Below are positions 1 through 7,623 of a stretch of DNA of 18,558 bases, piece by piece (positions within the stretch are counted from its first letter, which is position 1; every line of letters starts with the position of its first letter). The position numbers and the translations under genes were made by a program. The notes beneath the pieces are model-generated. The model saw only the letters and a program-made list of their open reading frames with translations, was not told where the DNA came from and did no database searches. The DNA is taken from positions 1 to 18,558 of the forward strand of contig JAYRRR010000116.1 of the NCBI GenBank assembly GCA_041910015.1, written 5' to 3'. The DNA is from RPQJ01 sp041910015 (GTDB lineage Bacteria > Pseudomonadota > Gammaproteobacteria > Steroidobacterales > Steroidobacteraceae).

Positions 1-1299
1 ATGGCCGCGCCCGGCACGCCGCCACGACTCGCGCACATGATCGATCGCGGCGCGGCGCTCGGACTCGACGCGCTGGCCTGCGACGTCGCGGCGCTGCTCG
101 TCGAGCGCGATCCACTGCGGACCGTGACCGGGGCGCGTGATCCCGACCTGCGTCATCGCGTCGACGTGCTCGCCGGTGCGTCGCCGCCACCCGGCTGTAC
201 CGTCGACGCGCGCGCGCTGCAGTCGGCGCGTCGCACGTCGGACCTGTTGCGAAGACGCCTGCCGCGGATGCGCGCCTCGGCGTCCGTTGCCGCGTCGCCG
301 GCGCTGGCGACCGACACGGCGGTCGGCTTGCTGCTCGCGTTCGCGTATCCAGACCGCATCGGCCGGGCGCGGGGCAGCGAGCCGGGACGGTATCTGCTGC
401 GCCAGGGTCGCGGCGCGGTGTTGCCGGGGCCGTCCGCGCTGGCGCGCAGCGAGTTCATCGTCGCCGCCGACCTCGACGCCGGTGAACGCGAGGCGCAGGT
501 GCATCTCGCCGCACCGCTCGACCGGTCGCTGCTGGAACGGCACTTCGCCGACGCAGTGACGACCGCGGATGAGATCGAGTGGGATCCTCGCAGTGCCTCC
601 GTGGTGGCGCGCCGCACGCGGCAACTCGGCGCGATCGTGCTCGACGAGCGTCCGCTCGGCGCGGCGGCGGGCGAGCGGCTGCGGCACGCGATGCTTGACG
701 GCATCCGCGCGCTGGGCCTCGCGTGCCTGCCGTGGACCGCGGACCTCGCGCAGTGGCGTGCGCGCGTCGCGCTGGTCCGCGACCATGCGGATGGTCCGGA
801 CGAGGCGGCGACCTGGCCGGACGTCGCCGACGCCGCGCTGCTCGATGCGCTCGAGAGCTGGCTCGGGCCCTTTCTCGTGGGCGTCACGCGGCGCGAGCAG
901 CTCGGCCGGGTCGACCTGCGCGCCGCGTTGCACGGGATGCTCGACTGGCGCCGCCAGCGTCGTCTGGACGAACTGGCCCCGACCCACCTCGTCGTGCCGA
1001 GCGGCTCACGTCTCGCGGTTGACTACACGGGCGCCGCGCCGGCGCTGGCGGTCCGGTTGCAGGAAGTCTTCGGCTGGATGGACACTCCGCGCATCGCGGG
1101 TGGCCGCGTGCCCGTCACGCTCGAGTTGCTGTCACCGGCGCGACGGCCGGTGCAGGTGACGCGCGACCTCGCGAGCTTCTGGGCGCGCGGCTACGCCGAA
1201 GTCCGCAAGGAGCTCAAGGGCCGGTATCCGAAGCACTACTGGCCCGACGATCCCTACGCGGCCACGGCGACGCGCAAGGTGCGCCCACCGGGCAGATGA
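1..1299 (+). CDS. hrpB: ATP-dependent RNA helicase HrpB, C-terminal part (5' truncated by window)
   Basis: Encodes the C-terminal half of HrpB, a DEAH-box-like helicase; the family is usually about 800 residues and 432 are present. The helicase core (Walker A, DEAH box, motif VI) is therefore outside the window, and the ATG at base 1 is probably an internal codon. Recognition rests on the junction motif PRLAHMIDRGAALGLDALAC (residues 8-27), which follows the helicase core in HrpB, and on the HrpB C-terminal domain. In that domain a DYTG motif (about 341-344) is followed by VFGWMDTPRIAGGRVPVTLE and then a tail with ARGYAEVRKELKGRYPKHYWP. The stop codon overlaps the next start (ATGA at 1296-1299), which suggests translational coupling to the lipoprotein gene. 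Family assignment is strong. The cellular role in proteobacteria is only loosely defined (RNA processing in some species). Confidence 0.9.
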   Translation: MAAPGTPPRLAHMIDRGAALGLDALACDVAALLVERDPLRTVTGARDPDLRHRVDVLAGASPPPGCTVDARALQSARRTSDLLRRRLPRMRASASVAASPALATDTAVGLLLAFAYPDRIGRARGSEPGRYLLRQGRGAVLPGPSALARSEFIVAADLDAGEREAQVHLAAPLDRSLLERHFADAVTTADEIEWDPRSASVVARRTRQLGAIVLDERPLGAAAGERLRHAMLDGIRALGLACLPWTADLAQWRARVALVRDHADGPDEAATWPDVADAALLDALESWLGPFLVGVTRREQLGRVDLRAALHGMLDWRRQRRLDELAPTHLVVPSGSRLAVDYTGAAPALAVRLQEVFGWMDTPRIAGGRVPVTLELLSPARRPVQVTRDLASFWARGYAEVRKELKGRYPKHYWPDDPYAATATRKVRPPGR

Positions 1300-1886
1300 T
1301 GCCAGGACGAAGGATGACGGCCAGCACGAAGGTGATGACGAGACAGCGGCCGCAGGCAGGGCTGTGCGGCGTCGCCGCCTGTCTGCTCGTTGCGGTCTCC
1401 GCGTGCGCGCCGTTCCGGCCCGGGCTGCCCGCGGATCCGGTCGCGCGTGAGCAACCGCCGGCGACGGACCAGGGCGTGGAGATCGCGAGCGTGGCACGGG
1501 CGCAGATCGGCGTGCCGTACCGCTATGGCGGCGACGAACCGCGCGGCGGTTTCGACTGCAGCGGCCTCGTCGCCTACGTGCACTCGCAGGAGGGTATTGT
1601 CGTGCCGCGCACGGCGGCGCAGCAGTACGCGGCCGTGAGCAAGGTCGACGAGGACGAACTGCGGCCCGGCGACCTGGTCTTTTTCCGGACCACACCCGGC
1701 CGGCGCGAGGTGACTCACGTCGGCGTGTACACCGGGCAGCGGCGCTTCGTGCACGCACCGCAGACGGGGCGCGACGTCACCGAGACCAGTCTCGACGACC
1801 CGTACTACCGCGACACGTTCGTCGGTTCGGGTCGCTTCCACGATCCGCGCGCCGGCGCGGAGGCGCGGCTCAGAAGCCCGCCGTAA
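1296..1886 (+). CDS. NlpC/P60 family lipoprotein, probable murein endopeptidase
   Basis: Predicted outer-membrane or periplasmic lipoprotein of the C40 peptidase family, which cuts peptide stems in peptidoglycan (Spr/MepS- and NlpC-like). A signal peptide ends in the lipobox VSAC at Cys37 (numbered from base 1296), followed by a Pro-rich linker. The NlpC/P60 domain spans about 60-185. The catalytic Cys88 is in GGFDCSGL, the catalytic His141 in VTHVGVYTG, and the third polar residue is His153 in FVHAP, so the full triad is present. Start choice is open: ATGs at 1296, 1314 and 1335 are in frame. The first is coupled by ATGA overlap to hrpB, while 1335 would give a more typical signal peptide of about 24 residues. 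Family assignment is firm; the exact bond cleaved is inferred. Confidence 0.9.
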   Translation: MMPGRRMTASTKVMTRQRPQAGLCGVAACLLVAVSACAPFRPGLPADPVAREQPPATDQGVEIASVARAQIGVPYRYGGDEPRGGFDCSGLVAYVHSQEGIVVPRTAAQQYAAVSKVDEDELRPGDLVFFRTTPGRREVTHVGVYTGQRRFVHAPQTGRDVTETSLDDPYYRDTFVGSGRFHDPRAGAEARLRSPP

Positions 1887-1901
1887 CGGCCCCGGCCAGG
1901 C

Positions 1902-2816
1902 TCAGGCGGCCGCGTAATGAGCGCGGCATTCCGGTTCGCGGCCGCGCACGACCCGCTTGCCCGACAGGGCGCCGTGGGTTTCGGTCACCACGGTGTGCTG
2001 GCCCTCGGAGTTCTCCGAGTCGTAATGGAAGATGCGCACCCAGTCGCGCGTGCGGTTCAACTGGTGCGCCTGCGCCGTGTTCGAGAACAGCGCCGTGAAC
2101 TGCCAGCCGTCGCACTCGCAATGCAGGACCGGCAGCCACGCCTCGTGCGTCGGGTTGAAGCGGGCCGGCGCGATCCTGGGCAGCGTCCCGACAGTCGCCT
2201 GCTCGCGGTATTGCCGGTCGATCGCCAGCAGCAGCCGGACGGGCGGCAGCGGACCCTGCGACACCGAGGCGCCGCGTGCCCTGCCGCGCACGAGCATCGC
2301 GCGCAGGTTTGCGCGGATGGTCGCAGCGCGACGTGGCCCGACACCGGGAACGTGCTCGAGCCGGCCGTCGTGCGCCGCGAGTTCGAGTGCCTCGAGCGTG
2401 TCGACGTGCAGTTCCTCGTGGATGCGTTCGGCGAGCCGGTGCCCGAGCCCTGGGACGGCGGTGAACAGCGCGACCGGGTCGGCGGTGCCGCGCAGTCGCT
2501 CGAGCTGGCTCCAGTGGCCCGTACGCACCATCTCGACGATTGCCATGGCGATGCCGCGCCCGACGTGCGGCAGCCGGTCAAGGCCGTCGACGCCCTCGCG
2601 GTCGACGAGATCCACGATCGCCTCGCCGCTCAGGCCGCAGATCGTGTCGGCGGCCTTGCGGTAGGCGGCGACGCGATACGGATTGGCACCTTGCGCCTGC
2701 AACAGGTCGGCGGCCTCGCGCAGGCGGTCCGCGCACTGGCCGACGGGCGCGGCGATGACAGCGGCGGCGGCGATCCGCTTCGCCTGTTCCGCTGCCGGTA
2801 CCGTTGCTCTGTCCAT
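1902..2816 (-). CDS. Helix-hairpin-helix DNA-binding protein with PolX-like N-terminal domain, no polymerase domain
   Basis: About 304 residues from the ATG at 2816. Residues about 25-105 resemble the 8-kDa lyase-type domain of family X DNA polymerases: helices with ADRLREAADLL and PYRVAAYRKAADTI, then a hairpin LPHVGRGIAMAI at about 82-93. Two more hairpin motifs follow: VPGLGHRLAERI, then HVPGVGPRRAATI. The nucleotidyltransferase palm of PolX is absent. The last third (from about 185) is an unfamiliar domain rich in Trp, His and Tyr, with WLPVLHCECDGWQFTALFSN and DWVRIFHYDSE. DNA or RNA binding is expected from the hairpins; any repair role is inference. Longer in-frame starts exist at 2915 and 3029, but they overlap the divergent hydrolase gene and add low-complexity sequence. 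It converges on the NlpC gene with a 15-base gap. Confidence 0.8.
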   Translation of the reverse strand: MDRATVPAAEQAKRIAAAAVIAAPVGQCADRLREAADLLQAQGANPYRVAAYRKAADTICGLSGEAIVDLVDREGVDGLDRLPHVGRGIAMAIVEMVRTGHWSQLERLRGTADPVALFTAVPGLGHRLAERIHEELHVDTLEALELAAHDGRLEHVPGVGPRRAATIRANLRAMLVRGRARGASVSQGPLPPVRLLLAIDRQYREQATVGTLPRIAPARFNPTHEAWLPVLHCECDGWQFTALFSNTAQAHQLNRTRDWVRIFHYDSENSEGQHTVVTETHGALSGKRVVRGREPECRAHYAAA

Positions 2817-2949
2817 CGTCCCGTTCGTCGCCGATGCGACCGTCCGAGGCGTAATCCTGACCGGCCCGGGCACGTCCGACCATTCGGGTTTTACGAGAGG
2901 GGGCCGTTCGGACATGATCCGGACGGGAAGGCGGGATCGGCGAGGCGTG
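2817..2949. promoter_or_regulatory. Divergent intergenic region between the HhH protein and hydrolase operon
   Basis: This 133-base gap separates two divergent starts and must hold promoters for both directions unless the longer alternative starts are used. A T-run within GGGTTTTACGAG (about 2886-2897) is the most AT-rich point in an otherwise GC-rich gap. Read on the minus strand it gives GTAAAAC, a possible -10 for the HhH gene. No clear -35 boxes or operator palindromes are visible. Confidence 0.35.
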
Positions 2950-4509
2950 ATGGTTCGAGCCACGTTGGGATGGGCGGGTCGTGCGCTGCGCTCGCTGCTT
3001 CTCGCCCTGCTGCTCGTCGGTGCCGGCACCTGGCTGCACTATCTCTGGACGGGGCCGGAACCGAAGCCCTGGCACCGGGCGCGGCTCGACGCCGAGTTTG
3101 CGGCCGGGGACTACACGTCCGGGCGGATCGTCACGCTCGCGCAGTACCGCGAGCGCGAGCGTCGTCTGCAGGAGCAGGTCCGGGCCGAGGTATACGAGCG
3201 TGTCGACGCCGCGGACCGGCTGCCGCTCAACCGCTACAGCGCCGGCAGCCACAGCGATCCGGGCGTCTGGGACGTCGACTGGAACCAGACCTGGGAACTC
3301 GTGCCGTCCGGCAAACCCGTTGGCGGTGTCCTCCTGCTGCACGGTCTGACCGACTCGCCGTACAGTCTGCGCAGCATCGGGCAGTTCCTTGCCGCCCGTG
3401 GCTACCACGTCGTGGGGTTGCGGCTGCCCGGGCACGGCACGGCACCGGCGGGCCTGCTGCGTGTCGAAGTCGAGGATCTCGAAGCGGCCACGCGACTCGC
3501 CGTGCGCGACCTCCGCGCGCGTCTCGGGCCGGACGAGCCCATCGTTCTCGTGGGGTACTCGAACGGCGCGGCGCTCGCGGTCGGCTATGCGCTCGACGCG
3601 CGCGACGATGCGTCCTTGCCGCGACCGGCCCGCCTCGTGCTGATCTCGCCCGCGATCGGCGTCACGCGCCTCGCTGCCCTCGGACGCATCCGCACCGGGC
3701 TCTCGGACCTGCCGGGTCTCGGTCGCGCTGCCTGGCAGCTCATCGAGCCCGAGGTCGACCCGTTCAAGTACCAGTCGTTTCCGTTTCATGCAGCGGGCGT
3801 CACGCAGCGGCTGACGAGCACGCTGTCGCGTCGCATCGCGCGTCTGGCACAGGACGGCCCGGTGCACGGCCTGCCGCCGGTGCTGGCGTTCGTGTCGACC
3901 GTCGATGCGACCGTGCACGCCGACGCAGTCGTCGACTCGCTGCTCGCCCGGCTGGCGCCGGCCGGTCACGAACTCGTGCTGTTCGACGTGAACCGGCTGG
4001 CCGTCGTGCAGCCGCTGCTCGTCGCGGACCCGGCACCGCTCACGCGACGTCTTGTCGAGCAGCCGCAGCGGCCCTATGCGCTGACGCTGGTGACCAACGC
4101 GAGTGCCGGCACGCTGCGCGTCGTCGAGCGGCGCTGGCCAGCGCTCGGCACCGTGCCGGTGGAGCGGCCAGTCGACGCGGCCTGGCCGCGACAGGTGTTT
4201 TCGCTGTCGCACGTCGCGTTGCCTTTCCCGCCGGATGATCCGCTGTACGGGTATGCCGCTGGACGCTCGTTGCAGCACGTACAGCTCGGCAACGTCGAGG
4301 TGCGTGGCGAGATCGGCGTGCTGAAAGTGCCGGCGTGGATGCTCATGCGCCAGCGCAGCAACCCCTTTCACGACTACCTGCTGGCGCGCGTGCTGCAGGC
4401 ACTCGGCACGTCGGAGGTGGCGCCGGTCGTTTCCTCCGTGCCGACGTCGACGGCAAGGACGACGGCGGCACGGCCCGCCGCTGCAGCCGCCAGCGTGGCG
4501 TTGCCGTGA
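2950..4509 (+). CDS. Membrane-anchored alpha/beta hydrolase (serine lipase/esterase-like)
   Basis: A 519-residue serine hydrolase. Residues about 12-31 form one hydrophobic segment, either an uncleaved signal anchor or a membrane helix, so the catalytic domain is probably periplasmic. The oxyanion-strand motif LLLHGLTDSPYS has HG at 131-132. The nucleophile elbow is GYSNG with Ser204, the likely acid is Asp319 in STVDATV, and the likely base is His421 in SLSHVALPFPPDDP. The tail after about 490 is low-complexity Ala/Thr. The start at 2950 has GAGG at 2942-2945; an in-frame ATG at 2914 would add 12 basic residues. It overlaps the PLD gene by GTGA (4506-4509), which implies a joint function, probably on lipids or lysolipids. 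The fold is secure; the substrate is unknown. Confidence 0.85.
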   Translation: MVRATLGWAGRALRSLLLALLLVGAGTWLHYLWTGPEPKPWHRARLDAEFAAGDYTSGRIVTLAQYRERERRLQEQVRAEVYERVDAADRLPLNRYSAGSHSDPGVWDVDWNQTWELVPSGKPVGGVLLLHGLTDSPYSLRSIGQFLAARGYHVVGLRLPGHGTAPAGLLRVEVEDLEAATRLAVRDLRARLGPDEPIVLVGYSNGAALAVGYALDARDDASLPRPARLVLISPAIGVTRLAALGRIRTGLSDLPGLGRAAWQLIEPEVDPFKYQSFPFHAAGVTQRLTSTLSRRIARLAQDGPVHGLPPVLAFVSTVDATVHADAVVDSLLARLAPAGHELVLFDVNRLAVVQPLLVADPAPLTRRLVEQPQRPYALTLVTNASAGTLRVVERRWPALGTVPVERPVDAAWPRQVFSLSHVALPFPPDDPLYGYAAGRSLQHVQLGNVEVRGEIGVLKVPAWMLMRQRSNPFHDYLLARVLQALGTSEVAPVVSSVPTSTARTTAARPAAAAASVALP

Positions 4510-6065
4510 GGCGCTGGCGTCGCTGGGCATTGCTCGCCGCCCTGCCCCTGCTCGCGCATTGCGCCAGCGCACCGCGCATGGAAGGCGTCGTGCCGACGCA
4601 CGCCATCCCGCCGACGGCGAGTGCGCCGCTCGACCAGGCCGTGCTGCGGCAGCTCGGCGACGACCCCGCGACCTCGACGCTGCGGCTCATCGAAAGCAAC
4701 CCCGTGGCGTTCGCCTACCGCGCCGCCACCGCCGTCGCAGCCGCGCGCACGCTCGACGTGCAGTACTACATCTGGCACCAGGACCTCACCGGCCGCCTGC
4801 TCACCGGCGAGCTCGTGCGGGCTGCCGAACGTGGCGTGCGCGTGCGCATGCTGATCGACGACCTCGACGCGCGCGGCAAGCACGAGAGCCTCGCCGTGGC
4901 CGACCTGCACCCGAACATCGAGGTGCGGCTGTTCAACCCGTTCCACGACCGCTCGGGGCTGCTCGGCCTCGCGAGCGAGTGGATCCTGCGCGCGAGCCGT
5001 CTCAACCACCGCATGCACAACAAGGCATGGATCGCCGACAACCGCATCGCCATCATCGGCGGCCGCAACATCGGCGACGAGTACTTCGGCGCCTCGCCGC
5101 ATTCGAACTTCGCCGATCTCGATGTCGCGCTGACCGGGCCGGTTGTCGCAGACGTCAGCCGGCAGTTCGACGAGTTCTGGAACAGCCGCAACGCCGTGCC
5201 CGTGTCCCGCTTCGATTTCCACGAGCCGAAGCAGGCCGAGCTCGATGCGATGATCCGCGAGTCGCTCGAGTACCGCGAGCAGGTGGCGGACACGCCGTAC
5301 GTGCGGGCGCTGCGCGACGCGCAGCAGCGCACCGCGCTGCTGGCGGCGGCGCCGGCCGCGTTGCGCGTCGCCGACATCCGGCTGCTCGTTGACGACCCGG
5401 GCAAGGTCGGCGGCAAGCAGGGGCGCGACGGGTCGCGTGTGCTCGCCGGTCTCACCGACGCGATCACCACGTCCGGACGCGAAGTGCTGATCGTGTCGCC
5501 GTACTTCGTGCCGGGCCAGGCAGGCGCGCAGCGGCTCGTCGACCACGTCCGCGGCGGCCTGCGCGTCGCCGTGCTGACGAATTCGCTGGCGGCGACCGAT
5601 GTGGCCGCCGTGCACACAGGCTACGCGCGCGTGCGCCGCAAGCTGGCGCAGGGCGGCGTCGAGCTCTACGAAATGAAGCGGCACGCGGGCAGCGAGCACG
5701 GACGCACGCAGATCAGCGTGACCGGCTCGTCGGGTGCCAGCCTGCACAGCAAGGCGATGATCATCGACGGTCGCTGGGTCTACGTCGGCTCGATGAACCT
5801 CGACCCACGCTCGGCGGTGCTGAACACGGAGATGGGCGTGCTGGTGCAGAGCACCGAGCTCGCCGATCAACTGCGCCGGCAGTGGGATCTCATCACCTCG
5901 CCCGAGCTGAGCTACCGGGTCGTGCTCGAACCCGACGGGGAGATGGTCTGGTACGATCGCGTCCGCGGCAGGGAGCGACGCTCGCAGCACGAGCCCGATG
6001 CCGGCGTGCTGCGGCGCGTCGGCGTCACGTTGTTGCGGCTTCTGCCCATCGATTCGCAGCTCTGA
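4506..6065 (+). CDS. Phospholipase D-family lipoprotein, ClsC/YmdC-like cardiolipin synthase
   Basis: A 519-residue protein with two PLD catalytic motifs. HKD1 has His171, Lys173 and Asp178 in HNKAWIAD, followed by GGRNIGDEYFG. HKD2 has His414, Lys416 and Asp421 in HSKAMIID, followed by VGSMNLDPRS. The sequences YYIWHQDLTGRLL and LIDDLDARGK upstream are typical of the ClsC (YmdC) branch, which makes cardiolipin from phosphatidylglycerol plus phosphatidylethanolamine in E. coli. The start is taken as GTG 4506: it overlaps the hydrolase stop and gives a short Arg/Trp-rich signal with lipobox LAHC at Cys19, so the enzyme should be lipid-anchored facing the periplasm. No SD is evident, consistent with coupling. 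Family confidence is high; whether it acts as synthase, hydrolase or transferase is inferred. Confidence 0.88.
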   Translation: MRRWRRWALLAALPLLAHCASAPRMEGVVPTHAIPPTASAPLDQAVLRQLGDDPATSTLRLIESNPVAFAYRAATAVAAARTLDVQYYIWHQDLTGRLLTGELVRAAERGVRVRMLIDDLDARGKHESLAVADLHPNIEVRLFNPFHDRSGLLGLASEWILRASRLNHRMHNKAWIADNRIAIIGGRNIGDEYFGASPHSNFADLDVALTGPVVADVSRQFDEFWNSRNAVPVSRFDFHEPKQAELDAMIRESLEYREQVADTPYVRALRDAQQRTALLAAAPAALRVADIRLLVDDPGKVGGKQGRDGSRVLAGLTDAITTSGREVLIVSPYFVPGQAGAQRLVDHVRGGLRVAVLTNSLAATDVAAVHTGYARVRRKLAQGGVELYEMKRHAGSEHGRTQISVTGSSGASLHSKAMIIDGRWVYVGSMNLDPRSAVLNTEMGVLVQSTELADQLRRQWDLITSPELSYRVVLEPDGEMVWYDRVRGRERRSQHEPDAGVLRRVGVTLLRLLPIDSQL

Positions 6066-6108
6066 TGCCGCCCGCACAGAAAACGGCCACCGGGCCGGGA
6101 GCCCGACG

Positions 6109-6612
6109 ATGAACATGCAAGCCACGCCTGCCGTTGCGCCCCCGCCCACGGCCACGCCCAGGCCCCCGCGCCACAGGTTCCGGTCGTGGCTGCTCGGCAG
6201 TCTGTTCGGTGCCGTCCTGCTGATCGCGCTCTACACGATGGCCATGCTCTGGTACAGCTACTCGGACGGCGAGCGCGCCGGCGTACTGCAGAAATTCTCC
6301 AGTCGCGGCTGGGTCTGCAAGACCTACGAAGGCGAGCTCGCGCTGTACGTCGTCGGCGGAGTGGCGCCGCAGATCTGGCATTTCAGCGTGCGCGACGAGG
6401 CTGTCGCCGAGCGCCTGCACGCGGCGGTCGGGCAGCAGATCCGCCTCCGTTATGCGGAGCACCGCGGTCTGCCGACCTCGTGTTTCGGCGAGACCGACTA
6501 CTTCGCGACGGATTTCGAGGTGATTGCCGCTGCCGCGCCGGTCGCGCCCGGTTCGGCGCTTGCGGTCGAGCCGGCTGCACCGCCTGCCGGCCCGCCGGGC
6601 CCGCGGCCCTGA
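6109..6612 (+). CDS. Conserved single-pass membrane protein
   Basis: 167 residues. A Pro-rich N-terminus (1-22) is followed by one membrane helix at about 27-48, then a globular part with two conserved-looking blocks: GERAGVLQKFSSRGWVCKTY (54-73) and YAEHRGLPTSCFGETDYF (about 115-132). It ends in an Ala/Pro tail. From memory, relatives of this small family are sometimes labelled 6-phosphogluconate dehydrogenase in databases. Nothing here supports that: there is no Rossmann motif and the length is wrong. The start at 6109 has GGGAG at 6097-6101. It lies 43 bases after the PLD gene on the same strand, so co-transcription is likely. Function is unknown; the two cysteines (Cys70 and one near 124) could pair if the domain is periplasmic. 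Confidence 0.75.
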   Translation: MNMQATPAVAPPPTATPRPPRHRFRSWLLGSLFGAVLLIALYTMAMLWYSYSDGERAGVLQKFSSRGWVCKTYEGELALYVVGGVAPQIWHFSVRDEAVAERLHAAVGQQIRLRYAEHRGLPTSCFGETDYFATDFEVIAAAAPVAPGSALAVEPAAPPAGPPGPRP

Positions 6613-6620
6613 CGGCAGGC
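6582..6620. terminator. Possible stem-loop terminator between convergent genes
   Basis: GCCTGCCG (6582-6589) is perfectly complementary to CGGCAGGC (6613-6620), and an inner GGGCC/GGCCC pairing lies inside the loop. It covers the 3' end of the membrane-protein gene and the 15-base gap to the convergent E1-like gene. No T-tract follows on the plus strand, so intrinsic termination is uncertain. Confidence 0.35.
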
Positions 6621-6627
6621 CGGGGGC

Positions 6628-7599
6628 TCAGTTCGTCGTGCACCGGCCCGGATCGGCACCGGAACGTGTCTGTAACGCCGTTTCGTCCGGGTGCGGTGCC
6701 TCGAAGTCGAGGCAGACGACGCGGCCGTCGACCACGGTCAGGGCGAACTTGGCCGGAATCGGCCCGCCGCGGAAACGTTCGGCCAGCTCGCCCATCCGGT
6801 AGCGGTGCCCGGGTTCGTCGCCGATGGCGTCGCTGAGTTCGAGCCCCTGCTCGAGCGCTTCCGGGAAAGCCGTGCGGACGTGCGCCGGGACGTTCCAGCG
6901 GTTGCGCGTGCGCACGATTGGCACGGGCCGCTGCAGTCCCTTGCAGCGCACGCACTGCGGATCGCGCGGCAGTTCGAGCGACGTGCCCTGGCCCGTCGAC
7001 GAATCGAGTGTGGCCCGCCGCGAGACGTAGCGGCCGACGCCGACGGCGATGCGCGGAATGAGGGCGGCCGCGAGGCCGGCGGCGATGCTCGCCGTGGCGA
7101 TGCTCGCGGCGTCCGCCGCCTGCGGCGGCAGGTCGGCCACCGTCAGCCTGAGCGCTGCGATCGACATCGGCCGGGCCTCGCGCACGGTGCCGCATTCGTG
7201 ACAGGCGCAGTCGTCGAGCGCGTCGAACGGGTAGGCGGCCACGACCGCGCCCGCGCCTTCCGTCCAGACGAGCATGAGGTTCACATTCGCGATGAGACAC
7301 TTCTGGTTCATGCGCACGCGGGCGCCCGGGTCGTCGACGGTGCAGATCGCAAAGTCGTAGTGACGCAGTCGCGCGAGCGTCAGCTCGTCCCAGAAGTTGC
7401 CCAGGTGCACGACGTGGCGGTCGCGCAGCAGGGCGGCCGCGCGCGCATCTGATTCGTAGACGTCGATGCGGCCTACGCCCATGCGGTCGAGGTTGCGAAT
7501 GACCTCGGCGCCGATGCGCCCGGCGCCCACGACGGCGACGACCAGCCCCTCCAGGTTGGGGCTGGCGGACACCTCCGCCGGCGGCAGGCTGCATTCCAT
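6628..7599 (-). CDS. E1/ThiF-like Rossmann protein with zinc-type CxxC pairs, atypical adenylation site
   Basis: 323 residues. The nucleotide-binding motif VVGAGRIGAEVIRNL (23-37) starts a Rossmann fold. CTVDDPGARVRMNQKC (86-101) matches the E1 pattern D-N-x3-R-x3-N-x2-C, except that Asp90 replaces Asn. Two cysteine pairs, Cys133/Cys136 (CHEC) and Cys216/Cys219 (CVRC), fit the structural zinc site of MoeB/ThiF. However, the loop normally carrying N-L-N-R-Q reads DVYESDARAAALLRD, closer to a TrkA-N/RCK strand, so the Arg finger is missing. About 100 residues follow the zinc site, ending in VDGRVVCLDFE. It lies 24 bases after the secretin-like gene. It may be a degenerate E1 or an NAD-binding relative. 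Fold confidence is good; activity is unknown. Confidence 0.75.
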   Translation of the reverse strand: MECSLPPAEVSASPNLEGLVVAVVGAGRIGAEVIRNLDRMGVGRIDVYESDARAAALLRDRHVVHLGNFWDELTLARLRHYDFAICTVDDPGARVRMNQKCLIANVNLMLVWTEGAGAVVAAYPFDALDDCACHECGTVREARPMSIAALRLTVADLPPQAADAASIATASIAAGLAAALIPRIAVGVGRYVSRRATLDSSTGQGTSLELPRDPQCVRCKGLQRPVPIVRTRNRWNVPAHVRTAFPEALEQGLELSDAIGDEPGHRYRMGELAERFRGGPIPAKFALTVVDGRVVCLDFEAPHPDETALQTRSGADPGRCTTN

Positions 7600-7623
7600 T
7601 CGATGACGACCTCGCGCAGGCGA

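Noticed and set aside
2817..3029. N-terminal extension of the HhH protein to 3029 or 2915
   Set aside because: The extra residues are low-complexity and basic, and the region overlaps the start of the divergent hydrolase. The 2915 start cannot be fully excluded.
4335..4505. N-terminal extension of the PLD lipoprotein inside the hydrolase gene
   Set aside because: It would bury the signal peptide and lipobox; GTG 4506 with a GTGA overlap fits better.
4374..6155. A 593-codon minus-strand frame across the PLD gene
   Set aside because: The PLD gene on the plus strand has both HKD motifs and a lipobox; the antisense translation has no recognisable domain.
6109..6612. Label 6-phosphogluconate dehydrogenase for the small membrane protein
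   Set aside because: No nucleotide-binding motif, a single membrane helix and only 167 residues; I believe the label is a propagated database error.
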